Notes: a model not told the origin generated them from the letters alone. 64,000 nt of DNA from Myrica gale (GCA_963930655.1 OZ005609.1:25552501-25616500), one strand, 5' to 3'; positions 1 through 12,929 are shown, counted from the stretch's first letter. Numbers and translations are program-made.

Positions 1-2227
1 CAAACTACAAGTTGAAAACGCCCAATGGGGTTGGTGTGGTTTGAGTCTGGTCTGGGACCTGGGTTCAGTCTCCTGCACAAACGAAGGATCTGGAGACTGG
101 GTTCATTTATCTTCAGTTGTTAGGTATAGTTTGGAAAACCTTTTCACCTTTAGTACTACTCCCTCTGAGCAAAAACACTCATATCTAAGAAAAATGTATA
201 CTTTTGCAGAAAGGCATCCAACCCCTCATAAAGCAGACTCATTGCAGTCAAAATCAAGTAGCTAAATGTGTTACCCATGCTTGGGACCACCCCACGGGCA
301 TGCATTCAATCATGGATGAAGGACGCCCACATCTCAATACCTTACCGGTTACCACCATCCCTCTACTGTCCCCATCTCTAGATAAAACTCCCAAAGTGTG
401 ACAGAGCTAACTGATTTCGGTGGAAACTCTAGGACAACTTTAGGGACGTTCGAGTAGGTCAATATCCCACAAAGTTTTCAATCGTCGTCTCAACAACCAA
501 ATGGGTGTATATTCTTTCCATTTTGTAAGTGAAGGTTCGAGTAGCTCAATTGGGTACATATATATATAAATTAAGGTTTGAATTTTCTTACTATCCGGGT
601 ATACTACTCAAATTATATGGTGTATATATAGTCTATAATTTACCCACTTAAATGAGTTCGAACTTAGTAGTTGGATGGAATACAAGAATTTTCCTTGGAA
701 GAAAATCTTTGCAGTTCAAAGTTTTAAATCAAGCTCAATTACCAGTCAACTTACTAACAAATCAAATGGTACGTGTGGGTTGGGTGGCCATTAGTGTCAT
801 TCTATGAATTTACGAAGATTACCATCTTTCTTAACTTATCTATTATTCTTTGAATCCTCACTCGCCCTTTTTGGCAGTCATCATCTAGTGAAAAATGGCA
901 AATGTTGTTGGAGATTTCTCTGTCAATAAATGTTAGTCTAGATTTCTCAAGTGATAATTGTATAGATATATTTTTTTGACGATGAGAAACTCACTCAAGG
1001 CAGGGCCATATTAACCTTCCCTATGTGATCAACTTCAAACGAGATGAGAGTCTGCAACTTTATCATTTTCCTATCGTGTAATCTAAACTATTTTTTCCTT
1101 TTCTCCAATCTAAACTCTAATATTCTCTCTTAGTAAATGATTGGTAAGCCAACCATCTTAATTTAATGCCTAAAAACTGTGATCTCACACATTGATTCAT
1201 ATGTTTAAACACTTTCAAACTTGTTTCCCACGTACACTCTCCTCTTTCTCCATGGACGACGGGAGAGAAATATAAGAAGAACAAAAAGCGCGGGACCCAT
1301 CTACTATATATTACTCCTCAGGAGAGCTTCGTAGAGAATTTCTGATAATCCAACCGTATCAACTATAGAACGGATCGCCTTCTAAGGAAAACTTTCCTTG
1401 GAAATTTCACAAACCTCCGTACTTTCGTCTTTCTGTTTGTTTCCCCTCCCGTACACCTCTCTTCCGTCCTTTTTACACCCCGTTTGATGTGCATATTCCA
1501 TCAGACAACCCGATACAGAAAAAATAAGCCAATGCATGCCAGTGAGGCTATTTTCGTACACCAGAGTCCTTCGTTTTTATATATATATATATATATATAA
1601 CTTCTGCGTCTTTTAGGGAGCCATATAACTTCTTCTCGTAACTCTCCTTTCAAATTTCAAAAATTTAAAATTTTAAAACACCAAAATAAGCAACGGACCC
1701 CGCAAAAAGGATAAGAATTTTTTTTTTTAAAAAAAAGTCTCCTCGAAGTCGCAGACATGTGGACCAACGTCACATGTCAGATTCCAAACCAATAACACCA
1801 CAACACATGAAGGACCGGACCGGGGCGGCTGAAAACGACGTAGGAGCCGGCTCCCCCATGTTTTACCCTTTATAAATATCTACTATACTTAACCGACCGG
1901 TTGTGTTTGTTTCGCACTAAAATATTTTGAACAAAGTACTCCTTTAATTTTATATATTTTGAAGGATAATGAAATTTAAATCAATAAAAATGTTTTTTTA
2001 TCAAGTTTACAAAAATTAGGCTTTTTCAAGTCTATAAAATGACATACACGTTTTTTTAAGTGTAAATAATTTTCAACCTCTTTTTTTTCATAACTAACAT
2101 ACTTTGAATCAAATTTCGAAGAAGATAGATTCTAAATAAAATACTACCTAATAGTAGTATTAAATATCCAAAGAAAAAAATTCCTGCCAATTTTAGCGTA
2201 TCCACCAAACCCCAAAAAAATTAAATT
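1..2227. other. Intergenic, no gene seen
   Basis: AT-rich non-coding DNA. The short open frames here show no recognisable domain and no coding-like composition. There is a (TA)n run near 1578-1600 and a purine/A-rich patch around 1719-1738. The stretch 1790-1900 is GC-richer, but I see no gene in it. Confidence 0.6.
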
Positions 2228-2898
2228 TAATTACCGTACAGGTCCATGTGGTATCCGACTTTTATAAAATAGTCATTGTGGTATGACTTTCAACAAAATG
2301 ATCCTTGTGGTATAGTTTTGAGACAAATTAGTCCCTCTGTTCAACTGTCGTTACCCATTTAACTAGAGAGTGTTGTATATGTCACTTTCCATTCACGCGT
2401 TGACACGTCAGCAGCCGTCCTGGATCGAATCAATCAAGTTTGAGGTTGAGGCTCAGACTAATTCTACGAGCTAAAAGAAGTATATCACTCGTGATTTGGA
2501 TACTAATGTTAAAAAACACGTGTCAACGCGTGAATGACACTGACGTGACATGTACAACACTCTCCCTGCAGTTAGACAGAGAGACTAATTTTGAGGTTGA
2601 GGCTCAGACTAATTCTACGAGCTAAAAGAAGTATATCACTCGTGATTTGGATACTAATGTTAAAAAACACGTGTCAACGCGTGAATGACACTGACGTGAC
2701 ATGTACAACACTCTCCCTGCAGTTAGACAGAGAGACTAATTTGTCTCAAAACTATACCACAGGAACTATTTTGTTGAAAGTCATACCACAGGGACTAATT
2801 TGTCTCAAAACTATATCACGTGGACGATTTTGTTGAAAGTCATACCACATAGACTATTTTGTAAAAGTCTGATATCATAGGGACCTGTAAGGTAATTA
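2228..2898. mobile_element. Foldback element with long TIRs and internal tandem duplication
   Basis: The left arm (about 2228-2410) reappears inverted as the right arm (about 2670-2898). Both carry the phrases 'gtggtatgactttcaacaaaa' type and 'ttttgagacaaattagtcc' type in opposite orientation, and the ends pair as taattaccgtacaggtcc against ggacctgtaaggtaatta. The right arm repeats part of itself (about 2732-2845). Between the arms lies a 151-bp direct duplication, listed separately. No transposase is present, so the element is non-autonomous. The long arms suggest a Mutator-like or foldback type, but no clear target duplication was found, so the superfamily is uncertain. Confidence 0.7.
2440..2741. 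repeat. 151-bp direct tandem duplication (two copies)
   Basis: Bases 2440-2590 and 2591-2741 are essentially identical head-to-tail copies starting at ttgaggttgaggctcagac and ending at gagactaatt. The unit contains both CACGTG and part of the element's right arm. The near identity suggests a recent slip or unequal exchange inside the foldback element. Confidence 0.9.
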
Positions 2899-2999
2899 AG
2901 CCAAAATATTAATAATTTCGTCCGAAAATTATTCCATATCCAATAGGAAATATAATTAAAAATTAACATATTGACTTTACTATATATATATATATATAT

Positions 3000-3324
3000 G
3001 GGAAATTGACCTTTTAGTCCTTAGATTTTGGGTACTTTTTCTTTTTAGTCTTTCACTTTCAACTTTCAAATTTTTAGTCCTTGAGTTTTCTTTTTTTTGA
3101 TGAGATGGTCATTCTGTCAATCTGTCGTCCATATGTTTAACGACACATGAAGCGGTCGAGACAATGAACATGCGAGAGAACTCTATTAAGCATATGGACG
3201 AAAGACTGACGGAATGACTATTTCGTCAAACAAAGAAAACTCAAGAACTAAAAATTTAAAAGTTGAAAGTCATGAATTAAAATGAAAAAGTGTCAAAAAT
3301 CTAGGGACTAAGAAGTGAATTTCC
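3000..3324. mobile_element. MITE-like TIR element in (TA)n
   Basis: The two ends are long imperfect inverted repeats. The left reads ggaaattgaccttttagtcc, and the right end read in reverse gives ggaaattcacttcttagtcc, continuing inward for over 100 bases. Both ends abut (TA)n tracts, so a TA target duplication cannot be told from the background. There is no coding capacity. A half copy of the same family lies at about 8200-8345. Confidence 0.7.
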
Positions 3325-4512
3325 ATATATATATATATATATATATATGTAATGTGAATTTGTTAGAGAGAGAAGGGGGTTGTGGAGCGCGTGACAATAC
3401 GTGAGATTTTTTTTTTTCTCTAAGTCCAATACGTGGGATTTAATTGCAAAAGTTAGTGACAGCTTATTCGTTTAGCACTTGGCACGAAACTGAGTGAGCA
3501 TTATTTTCCTAATTTGTCCTTGATTAAATTGGTTAATCTAACGTTTGTCCGGTAGGAGCGGGGAATCATTCGGGTGGGGTTACTTGGCGACAAAAGCTGG
3601 CCCGATGTCATTGGTCCGTATGACTTTTCCTCCCTTTGCTTCTAAGGCATGTCCCTCTGTCCCAGACTTATCATTATGATGCACGAAGGGTAGTGAGGGA
3701 ATTAGCCGGAATTTGGTTGGTCGGGTAAAAACCGGATTTGCTTTGCGGGAGCTGCAATGGTGGGTCGGGTACATACTGAGAAATTCCTTTTTTATACCGA
3801 TGTACTAATATGGCGTTGTTTTTAATGTTCTGTCCAGAAATCAAAAGAAATAAAATAAATCACGCCAGAAAAGGGAATTGCAAAATAGACTTGTAGATTC
3901 TAATGTAGCAGGAATAAAACAAGCAAAACTTTCGCAAGGGGACACCTACGAAAATAAAAAGGGGTAATATTGGACAACCTTCTTGGGATTCGTAGTTGGC
4001 CAAAGCGTCTGTGTATCAAAATTTTACTCCTTCTAAAATTTTAACACAATTAAATATTACAATATAATCTCTCTCTCCCCATCAAATCATTACTATTTAC
4101 TACAAAAAATAAAAAAATTACCTATCTCTTCACTTTTTCACTAAACCCAATACCTAAAATTTTAACAACACTAAAATTTTACAACACAAACACAACAAGT
4201 GAAAAAAAAGGGGTTTAAAATAAAGGAACGTGACCATAAAGGTTTATGGAAGAAGTAGGCTAATCAGCTAGCTAGAGAGCATTTTCTTCTCTTTTACTCA
4301 TTCCTTTACACCGACCAATCCGTATAACTCTTGTGCCGTTTAGCAAGTGAAAAAAATTTGATTCTTATCCAATAAACAGTCTTGGAAATTTCGTCACCCC
4401 TCATGCTTGACGTAGAATACTTCAACGTCTCTTACTTAAACCTTTTGCATTGTAACTGTTCTCACTAAGTGATAGAAGCAATTTTTTTCAGAGTTTTTCT
4501 CCAAACAAATTC

Positions 4513-4549
<37 letters not shown>

Positions 4550-5298
4550 TCTCTAGACATTTTCATCGGATTACGTAGATGGTTTGAAAATTACAAATGG
4601 TGTGGTGTTCGATTCTATACTACAAAACTTTTAGTGCAGGTTCATTTTGGTGAAATTTTTAAGATTTGAAGTGTTTTGAGAATTTTTAGGTGGTATTTAA
4701 GTTTTATTAATATGTGTGTAGAATGTGTTGACTTATATTTATGTGTGTAAAAAAATAATAATTAATTGTATTGAAATATGTATTTTTATGTTAATTGTAT
4801 TTAAATATGTATTTTTGTGATATTAAAATTATAATGTTAAAAAATATGATACAAATACTAAAAAGAACGTTGAAAAAGAACATGTTACGAGAGTGATGAA
4901 CAAGACCAACCAAAACGAGCGGCGATCATGGACGTAAATTAGTCAAAAGAAGAGGAGCCTAATATTGCCCTAACGGACAGAAGTACAATAAAAGATGGCA
5001 AAAGGTGGAGGTTTCCTAGGCCATCGCCAGCATCGTTCTTTTTTGGTAGGGCGGACAGCACCGTATCCAATTGCGTTCTCCTTTTATATTTGAAATTGTT
5101 TGAAACGGAAGGTTCATAGATTTGGAGGCAACCTGTGGATAATGGTCCGACTTGGCCTACCAAATCTAGAAAACCCCGACCCGGTCATTACTCCAGTCGG
5201 TGGCAGTCCCTCGTAATTTTGGATTGAGAGGAATCACAGGTTAATTGACTGATGAGGAGGACGTTATATATATATTCTAACCTAATGTTTATCGGAAG
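3325..5298. other. Intergenic, promoter-distal region of the GATA gene
   Basis: No gene is seen. It holds (TA)n tracts near 3326-3348 and 4517-4547. At about 4025-4205 is an AT-rich segment whose phrases (aaaattttaacac, ctctctccccatcaaatcat) recur at 14505-14680, 19909-20113, 37659-37815 and 54722-54896, so it is probably a decayed copy of a dispersed MITE family. Confidence 0.5.
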
Positions 5299-5308
5299 TA
5301 TAAATATA
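5299..5308 (+). promoter_or_regulatory. Candidate TATA box of the GATA gene
   Basis: The motif tataaatata stands about 330 bases upstream of the GATA start codon, in front of a pyrimidine-rich leader. The leader probably holds its own intron, with a cag|gttcga donor near 5515 and a ttttctag acceptor near 5619. Position and match to the plant consensus support the call; the transcription start itself is not visible. Confidence 0.45.
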
Positions 5309-5630
5309 GGGAGGTGAGATAAAAAGCAGAAAATCTGAGAGAGAGAGAAACGGGCACTTTTAGTAAGGTCCACGGACGCGCGTTCAGCCCTCATTCAATG
5401 CTTTACCGAACTCACCACCCCTTATTCTCCCAATTCCACACCTTTACTCCTTCTATCCTTCCCTCTGCAACCACTGCGACCACTTCTCTTATTTTCTCTA
5501 ACAATCCTTCTATACAGGTTCGACCTTCCAGGCAGTGGAAATGAATGTTTTTTTTTTGCCAACGGTTTTGTTTTTAGATGTCGTAAATGTTTTGATTTTT
5601 TGTGTCTCTGTTTTCTAGGCAGAAACAGAA

Positions 5631-6735
5631 ATGGAATGCGGGGAAGCGGCGTTGAAAACCAGTTTGAGGAAGGAAATGGCCGGGAAATCAACCCCACAAC
5701 TGGTTTTTGAAGATATGTGGCCCATGAATGGGCAAAATGGCGTGGGTTGTGATGACTTGTTTGTGGACGAACTGCTTGACTTGTCGAACGAAGATGGGTT
5801 TGTGAACGAAGAGCCGGTAGAAGGAGAAGAAGAGGAGGAAGAAGATAAGGGCTTCGCCTCTGTTTCTCCTCAACAAGGCAACCAAAATTCTCTCGCCACC
5901 ATCACCTTCTCCGCCAAAGATGAGTTTGGCTCCGAACTGAGCGTTCCGGTACCATTTTCTTTTGTCTACCTTCTATCTTAAAAAAAAAAAAAACTGTTTT
6001 TGAAGGATTTGCCGGGTAGTTATTTACCAAAGGTACGGCCTTTTTGAACAGGCGGATGATTTAGCGAACCTCGAATGGCTGTCCCATTTTGTTGAGGATT
6101 CATTCTCGGAATTCTCAACCCCTTACCCTCCTGGAATTTTAGCCGAGAAGCCGAGGAACCAAGGGCCTGAACCGGAGCCTGAACTTGCGAAGCCATACTT
6201 TAAGACTCCCGTTACGGCCAAGGCTAGAAGTAAGCGCACAAGGAACGGCGGCCGAGTTTGGTCGTTTAGGTCCCCTTCGCTGACCGAGTCGTCCTCGAGT
6301 TCAACGTCTTCGACCTCTTCTTCGTCTCCATCGAGCCCTTGGCTCATATGCGCGAACACTGCGCATAACGCGGAACCAGTGGAGCCTGTTAACTTTGACT
6401 CGAAACTGCTGGTGAAGAAGCAGAAGAAGAGACCGGCAGCAGAGGGGGCGTCTGGGGGCGGTGGGGCCCAGCCGCCGAGGCGGTGCAGCCATTGCGGTGT
6501 CCAGAAGACTCCACAGTGGAGAACCGGCCCGCTCGGAGCCAAGACCCTTTGCAACGCTTGTGGTGTCCGGTTCAAGTCGGGCCGGCTCCTGCCCGAGTAC
6601 AGACCAGCATGTAGCCCGACATTCTCGAGCGAATTGCACTCGAACCATCACCGCAAAGTGCTGGAGATGCGGCGGAAGAAGGACACGGACTCCACCGAGT
6701 CCGGTTTAGCTCCTCCGGTCGTGTCGAGTTTTTGA
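5631..6735 (+). CDS. GATA-type zinc finger transcription factor (GATA5/6-like)
   Basis: Two exons, 5631-5948 and 6052-6735, joined by a GT-AG intron of 103 bases, give 333 residues. The N-terminus (MECGEAALK, then an acidic stretch with a Glu run near residues 64-72) matches plant subfamily I GATA factors of the GATA5/6/7/12 group. Seen directly: one class IV zinc finger, CSHC at about residues 251-254 and CNAC at 273-276, separated by 18 residues. A basic tail ([22 protein letters not shown]) follows, as is usual for the family. A basic patch (KARSKRTRN) precedes a Ser-rich linker. By family it binds WGATAR sites in the nucleus; targets cannot be read here. The start is the first ATG in the exon after the leader intron, and it aligns with the family start. 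No damage is seen. Confidence 0.95.
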
Positions 6736-8199
6736 GTAAAAGAGAAACCTAGAGTTAAGAAACAGAACAGCATTAGGTAACTGAGAGGATGTTGTAGAAG
6801 AACCGGAAACATTAGCGAACCCGGTTCGTTACGGGCGCTGGTTAGTGTACATTTTTTCCGTGGTGGGTGAGGTAGGTTGTATTAGGCATGTAACTTATTA
6901 GGAGAATTTAATATTGTACCCTTTCAAATTAATTTTTTACTTTTATTTTATCCGTTCTTATTTTGGTACAATTTCAAATAGAAAGAGGGGGAGGGGGAGG
7001 GGGAGGGGGAGGGAGAGGGGGAGGGGGAGGTTTGTGTGGATTGGGCTCTTCAGTTCTAAACCACTCAATCTTTAAATGGTTTGGCAGTTGGAAAGCAAAA
7101 ACATTATGAACTTTTATTCGTAGAAGGTGGGTGGGTGAAACAATTGTGTTGCTTTTACTATTAGGGTCACGCTCTCTCCATAGAATCTCCACCGGTAGGA
7201 AGGAGTCTTCGTTATCTCCAAAGTCCAAAGTGAGTGAGCCTTGTCCGCTTGGACCATGTCCTGTTGTTCACCTTGTGCCCTTTCTGCTATTCTAACGTAA
7301 TATTATGGGTTTTGATGCTGTTTTGGACGAAAGCAATAGCCAGTCAAATTTGGGTGTTCAGAATTTGAAAACACACTCCATTGTCTTAATGGCTTCTTGG
7401 GGCAAAGAGGGGGTGGGAAGACAATGCTCTCTGCGCTTCTGTGGTGGATGAGATATGGGTCCCCAATAATTGCCCATTTATATGTGTAAGACAGATAGGT
7501 CATTGGGAAACTTAGCCTTGGATATCATAGTTGCATTGCATGATAGCCTTGGATTGAGTTATAGTTATCTTAGCCTTGGATTGAGTTATAGCTATCTTAT
7601 CTTAAAAAAAAAAAAAGATTTCACCGCAACTAATAAATGTGCCTAGTCTATCTAAAAAAGGATCTTATCGTAAATGTTCACAGTAAGTGCAATTAAAAAA
7701 TTGTGCTGGTTCGATCAAAATTTTAAGGATTTCTCCGTAACTGAAATTAATAAATATGTCTTTTTATTTGTGCGTTGGATTGAGTCATAGCTGCTTTATC
7801 TAGAAAAGGATATCACCATAAGTGCAACTAATAAATGTTCACAGTAAGTGCAACAAAAAAATGTGCGGTTCGATCAAAATATCTCTATTTCTACATTCAT
7901 TAGGAGGTGATAACAGTACTGCCACTTTGAATTGAGATGTGGTTGAGAATATAAGCTATAGAAGTCACTTATGTGATGTTTGACATCATAAAATTTTGGA
8001 AAAAAAATATATTTTTCATTCATGAATAAAAATATAGATTTTTTTTACCTTGCACCAAAAAATACCATGAGACAAAGTATCTACACATTGCACTCCTCCA
8101 TCTATTTTTGCCGTCAAATTGGACGAAAATTTATTCTTTTTAAAGGGAATGACGATTATACCACATCAGCTAACAACTCAACAACTGATGTAGCTCTTC
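6736..8199. other. Intergenic; GATA 3' flank
   Basis: No gene is seen. A (GGGGGA)n microsatellite lies at about 6985-7030. Short direct repeats of ttagccttggattgagttatag occur at about 7510-7600, and a related phrase repeats near 7780-7860 ('ataaatgttcacagtaagtgcaa'). Confidence 0.5.
6985..7030. repeat. (GGGGGA)n microsatellite
   Basis: Purine-rich hexamer-like repeat of ggggga/gagagg units downstream of the GATA gene. Its complement is a polypyrimidine tract that produces a proline-rich spurious frame. Confidence 0.8.
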
Positions 8200-8345
8200 C
8201 GTGAGGGAGACAAACGGATCCCTGACGGAAGGGTTATTTCGTCAAAAATGTAAATTCAAGGACTAAAATTTTTAAAAATAAAACACGAGGACTAAAAAGT
8301 AAAAGAAGGTAAAATCCAATGACTAAACTGCTATATTCACTATCC
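8200..8345. mobile_element. Half copy of the 3000-3324 MITE family
   Basis: The phrases ctgacggaagggttatttcg, caaggactaaaattttt and gaggactaaaaag, in the same order, match the right half of the element at 3000-3324. The left half is not recognisable, so this is a truncated or diverged copy. Confidence 0.5.
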
Positions 8346-9327
8346 TAAAATATAACAAGCAATTTGATTTTTCAAAGAGCATAATTCATGACATTCTCAT
8401 ATTAAAAAATCAATTTTCGTCCAATTTAACAGAAAAAATAAACTGAGGATGTTTAGGAATGAGTACTTTATGAGTGCAATATATGAAACATGATAGTTTA
8501 AGGTGCAAAGTGCAAAATACGTAGTTGTTAATGTGTGAAAATGTATTTTTATTGAAATTCTTAAAATTTTATAGAAAGTTTGATAGTGTTGCGATATTTA
8601 GGAAAATTAGTTTTATTTAGATTTTTTAAAAATTTATGAATTTTTAAAGATATTTAATTGTATTTTTTTTATTGGCATTTATATAAAAGAGTGAAAAAGA
8701 TGATTTGAGAGATTTTTTTAAATAAAAAAGTTTTAAAGTTTTGTAAAAAAATACATAGAAATAAAAATTTATAGATTTTTTTATAAAAGTATTGGCCTTT
8801 GTATATGATTTTTTTGAGATAACTAAGTATTTTTTTTCTAACATATATGTCTGGCTGTGAAAATCTTTACTTTCCAAATATTTCTCAAAAAGTTGAAAAC
8901 TTACCTTAAAAAAATTTATTTTTCAAGTTTTTATGAATTTTTTTTAGAGATCACTTTATGGGTTTTATAAAAAAATTTAAGAATGTTGTTGTAAATTGAG
9001 TTTTACAAGAATTTATGAAAAAGTGTAAAGAAAGATGATTTGATTATTTTTTATTATAAAAAAAAATTAAGTTTGTAAAAAACTATGGAGAGATAATTTG
9101 ATGAAGATTCTTAGATAAAAAAATATTAGAGTTGGTGTGAAATGTGTTGGATTTTGTAAGAAATTTTTGAGATTTTATTTTTCTTTTTGATTTTTTTACT
9201 GTTATAGTGCATGTTTGTGTGAAAATTATGAGATATTATTCCAATTTTTTCGGCTGTAATAATTTTAATTTTTTGAAAACCATATTCTTTGAAAGCTGAA
9301 AAATTTGACTGGTAACTGGTTGAGTTA
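8346..9327. other. Intergenic, extremely AT-rich
   Basis: Long T- and A-runs give lysine/phenylalanine-rich open frames with no domain. No gene or clear element is seen. Confidence 0.5.
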
Positions 9328-9895
9328 GAGCATTATCAACTGCTTATTCATATTTGGTTCTCTACTTTAACCAAAAAGTACACTTCTCTATTTTAACTAT
9401 CAACTTTTTAAAAACATCCCAGCAGCTTCTCTATTCTAACCATCTACTTTTTACTATTCTATTAAAATATTATTTTTTAATAATTTCTCTCATATTTTTT
9501 TTAGCATTTATATTTTTAAATATTCATTTTATAGTATCTTATCCTAAAAAATTGAATTTTTTAATTCTTGTCTTTTTGTCTTTTTCTAATGGTCGGATTT
9601 TTTTTTAAATTTTTCTTATCATAATAGTGATAAATATTAAGAGAAATAAATATTAGTATTTAAATATAGAAGAAAAGAGAAAAGAAAAAGAAAAGAGTAA
9701 AAAATATTATTATTTTAATGTAAATAAGTGAACAGTGGTTCTCTAAAAATAGAGAACCACTGTTCATTTGTTTAATTTTTTTGTTAACTTTTGTTAAAAT
9801 AGATAAGCTGTAAAAGCCTTATTTTAGACTATTTAGTTAAATTGTTTCTCTATTTTAACAAAAAAGCTAGAATAGAGAAACTACTAATAATGCTC
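9328..9895. mobile_element. TIR element with TTA target duplication
   Basis: The ends gagcattatcaac and the inverted ctaataatgctc are both flanked by TTA (9325-9327 and 9896-9898). Subterminal 'ctctattttaac' motifs recur on both sides in inverted order. A perfect palindrome (agtggttctct / agagaaccact) lies at about 9733-9762. A 3-bp TTA duplication with gagcatt-type ends fits PIF/Harbinger-like MITEs, although this superfamily call rests on the duplication alone. No transposase is present. Confidence 0.65.
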
Positions 9896-9898
9896 TTA

Positions 9899-12199
9899 CT
9901 AGTAACATCACCACCTAGTAACTCAAAATTGGTAGGAATTAGAGTCGAAATGTCAGTAGAATTACCCCTATTCATGCAGGACCGAAACCCATTTTTCATA
10001 GTGAAATTCAAATTCAAACAGAGTGCCACGGAGGAGGAGACAGACTTATGATGTATGGTGAATTAAAAAAATGGGTAATCATTATATACTACATGTGAGG
10101 TGAATATCATTTGTCAATTCCTGTGCTAAGTCACCCGCTATACGTACGTCTAAGTCGAATGCATGCAACTGATCACTATCTTATAATCAAGACGAGTATT
10201 CAAAGTCACTCTTGTACTACAGTAATTAATTATACAAATTAATTATTTGTTTGTGTTATCATGCTTTGACTAATTATTAAATGTCGACATTAACTTCTAA
10301 AATACCTTATATCTATAATCATGTAATTAATTCAATGTAGGACCATGAGCTCCACGTGGTTTTCTTCAACATTTAAGGCATTCGGCTTCCATGAAAATAG
10401 AACTTAACCAAAACTTACAAAGCACCAATATGATGGTCTTTTTATGGTGTTATTTTTCTATATGTATATATTTATATAATATGGATGAATAGATGGTCTT
10501 TTTTTCAAATTTATTTGGGGAAGCAAGCAAATGGAAACATTAAGAAACAAAAAGATTAAAGAATGTGGAGAATTTCAACACTGTCCCTCCCATAATTGTT
10601 GTGTGGCGGCATTCACGTGATGGCTCTCTCCCACCAATTCCAACCACTTTCTACCGTCTATTATAGTGCATGCAATACAAAAGTAAGACAAGAGAGCATC
10701 GATCATCTACTTCTGTAGTGGGACTGCATGTGACAAAGTTTGCTTACGTATAGGTAGGCTTCATACAATTATTTAACACGTATAGGGTTAATTTATGATT
10801 GTATTCGACAACTTTCGTGTTTTTGCCCAACTTAAATACAAAGGTACCTATAAAGTATGAAATGGCCTGACCAAAAAGATCATATCTTTAAGAAAAATTA
10901 CGATTACTGTGAGGACGATGATGGTATAACCATTTAATTAGAAGATGTTTTGCATGAGAAGAGGCTCAATTGATTGCCGATTTTTGTCTTTAGGAGGAGT
11001 AAAGTGAGACTTGGGAGGGTTTTCTTGTGTGATTGATTGGGAAAAACCCAAACGAGAAAAAGCTTTTTTCTCGCACTCCCTCTCTCTCCATTATCTGCAA
11101 TATGTTAGTGATCGGTTGAGTCATGCTCACCTGACCTTTTTGGCCACGATGTTTCTTCACATGCCTTTGGCTCTATGTTAATACAATATATTCCTCCTTT
11201 TTAGATTGGCGAGTGAGTTTTTCTTTTTATCTGTTTTTTCTTGAATGCAGCCATATATATATACACACACGATGGCAGTTCAAGAGAAATTTGGATTAGA
11301 GGCTCAAGAATTGAATGTTTAATTACTTTAGCTACTAGCTAGCTACTTGGATGGTCTAATGATTGATGAGGGGAGTTCCCCATGGAAAAGGGTGTGCGAG
11401 AGAAACAAGATGGCTTTTGGCCTGTTAAGGTGGTCCTCAGTGTTGGAATAACCTCCAAAAGCGATTCGTGTGCTGAGTTGGAGTCATTCCCAGCAGAACG
11501 CCACCTCCCATGCATGCACCCGACTCGTAATTCTTTTCAGGAATTTCCTTGCATTCCAAATATTGAAACGAAATTGAGGTCGATCATTCGAGATTGCATA
11601 ACCTAATGTAATTGTTAAAGCCGGAAAGGAAAAACGAAAGGGAAATAAGCTGTATATCTTTCTGGGCCAGAACCTCTTTAGACGAGCTGAGCTAACATAA
11701 TGTGAGCAGGTTATAGACGTTTCTAGGGCTCGATAGATCAGCTTGGTGTTAAAACAAATTTGGGCTAAATGCGTCACAGATGCCAAACCCTCCAGAACTT
11801 AGACAAAGCTGATGCCCATTAAGATATATATTAGGATGTCTTAATTCTGAATGAAAAATCTCATATATATAGACAATTACTCAATAAGCAGTCAAAACAG
11901 AATCAACAGATCAGAACTTTATATTGCATCCTCTCCCACGCGGCACGCAATAGTGTAACAGATACTCCACTAACTGCATATATATAGAATATCCAGGAAA
12001 AAGTTGTTTATTCTTAATTAAGGAATAGTTTAACGAGCATAGGATATCATAAGCGGAGAGGTAACAAACACTTGCATTCATGCAGGTGCCCCAATCTCAT
12101 GCACCCTCACAACCGCCTTTGCCTATGCCCTTGCATTGTACACGCTCGCTGTCCTAATTGTTTGCTGCAGGACTTCCTGGCTCTCCTTCCGGCTCCAAG
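9899..12199. other. Intergenic, no gene seen
   Basis: AT-rich, with no coherent coding frame. Many short frames exist, but none has a domain, splice structure or composition that supports a gene. This is the 3' flank of the glycine-rich protein gene. Confidence 0.5.
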
Positions 12200-12929
12200 T
12201 CATGATTTTCTATGGCCGCCACAACCCCAAGCCCCACAAGCACTCTTGCCGTTGCCTCCCCCATTGGCCCCTCCCCAACCCCATCCTCCACCTCGACCAC
12301 CTTCACCTCCTCCTCCTCCATTGGAACCACCTCCCCCACCACCACCACCACCTCCTCTGCCCCATCCATAACCTTTTCCATTTCCACCGCCCCCTCTTCC
12401 TCCTCCTCCATTGGCATCACCTACACCTACACCCCCACCCCCACCACCTCTTCCTCCCCCCCATCCATAACCTTTACTATTTCCACTGTCCCCTCCACCA
12501 CTGCCACTTCCTCTTCCCCCACCACTTCCTTTGTTTTGTCTTCTTTTATGCCCTTTATCTTTCCCGTCGCTACCCTTACCTCCTCCACTTCCTCCACCTT
12601 TACCACCATTGCTGCCTCTACCTCCTCCTCCCCCACCGCCACCTCCACCTCTGCCTCCTCCGCCACCACCACCACCTCTCCTCTGCCACCATTATCTCCA
12701 CCAGTACTATCACTTTGGAATAACACTTTATCGGGTGATCTAGTAATGTTTCTTGCTTGGACGTCATGATCACCTACATTTTGATTTCCACTTGAAAGAA
12801 TGGGAATCGTAGACGTGGTGAATCCAGAAATGACATCTGTGGCATCATGACTAATCAGTCCGTCAACCAAACACGGGCTCAATGCAACAGCAAGAAGCAG
12901 AAGAGCTCCAACTGCTCTTGCAATGTCCA
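12200..12929 (-). CDS. Secreted glycine-rich protein, frame slipped once
   Basis: The start ATG at 12929 opens a clear signal peptide (MDIARAVGALLLLAVALSPC), then a short polar region (NQNVGDHDVQARNITRS). A long glycine-rich domain follows, ending in SACGAWGCGGHRKS at a stop at 12200. GYGWG motifs occur twice between runs of five to ten glycines, as in cell-wall glycine-rich proteins. The signal-peptide frame and the glycine frame differ by one base. They meet near 12675 in a G/T repeat (ggagaggtggtgg), where the original frame continues as Val/Glu-rich sequence instead. Either the gene has a real one-base frameshift or the assembly dropped a base in a repetitive tract. By analogy the product would be exported to the wall. 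No exact family member is recognised. Confidence 0.65.

Noticed and set aside
6123-6651. Minus-strand frames over the GATA gene
   Set aside because: They are shadows of the GC-rich GATA exon 2 and have no domain.
12136-12769. Long plus-strand frames rich in Pro, Leu/His or Ser/Thr opposite the glycine-rich gene
   Set aside because: They are complements of a glycine-rich coding repeat; they lack a signal peptide, domain or promoter, and the minus strand has all three.
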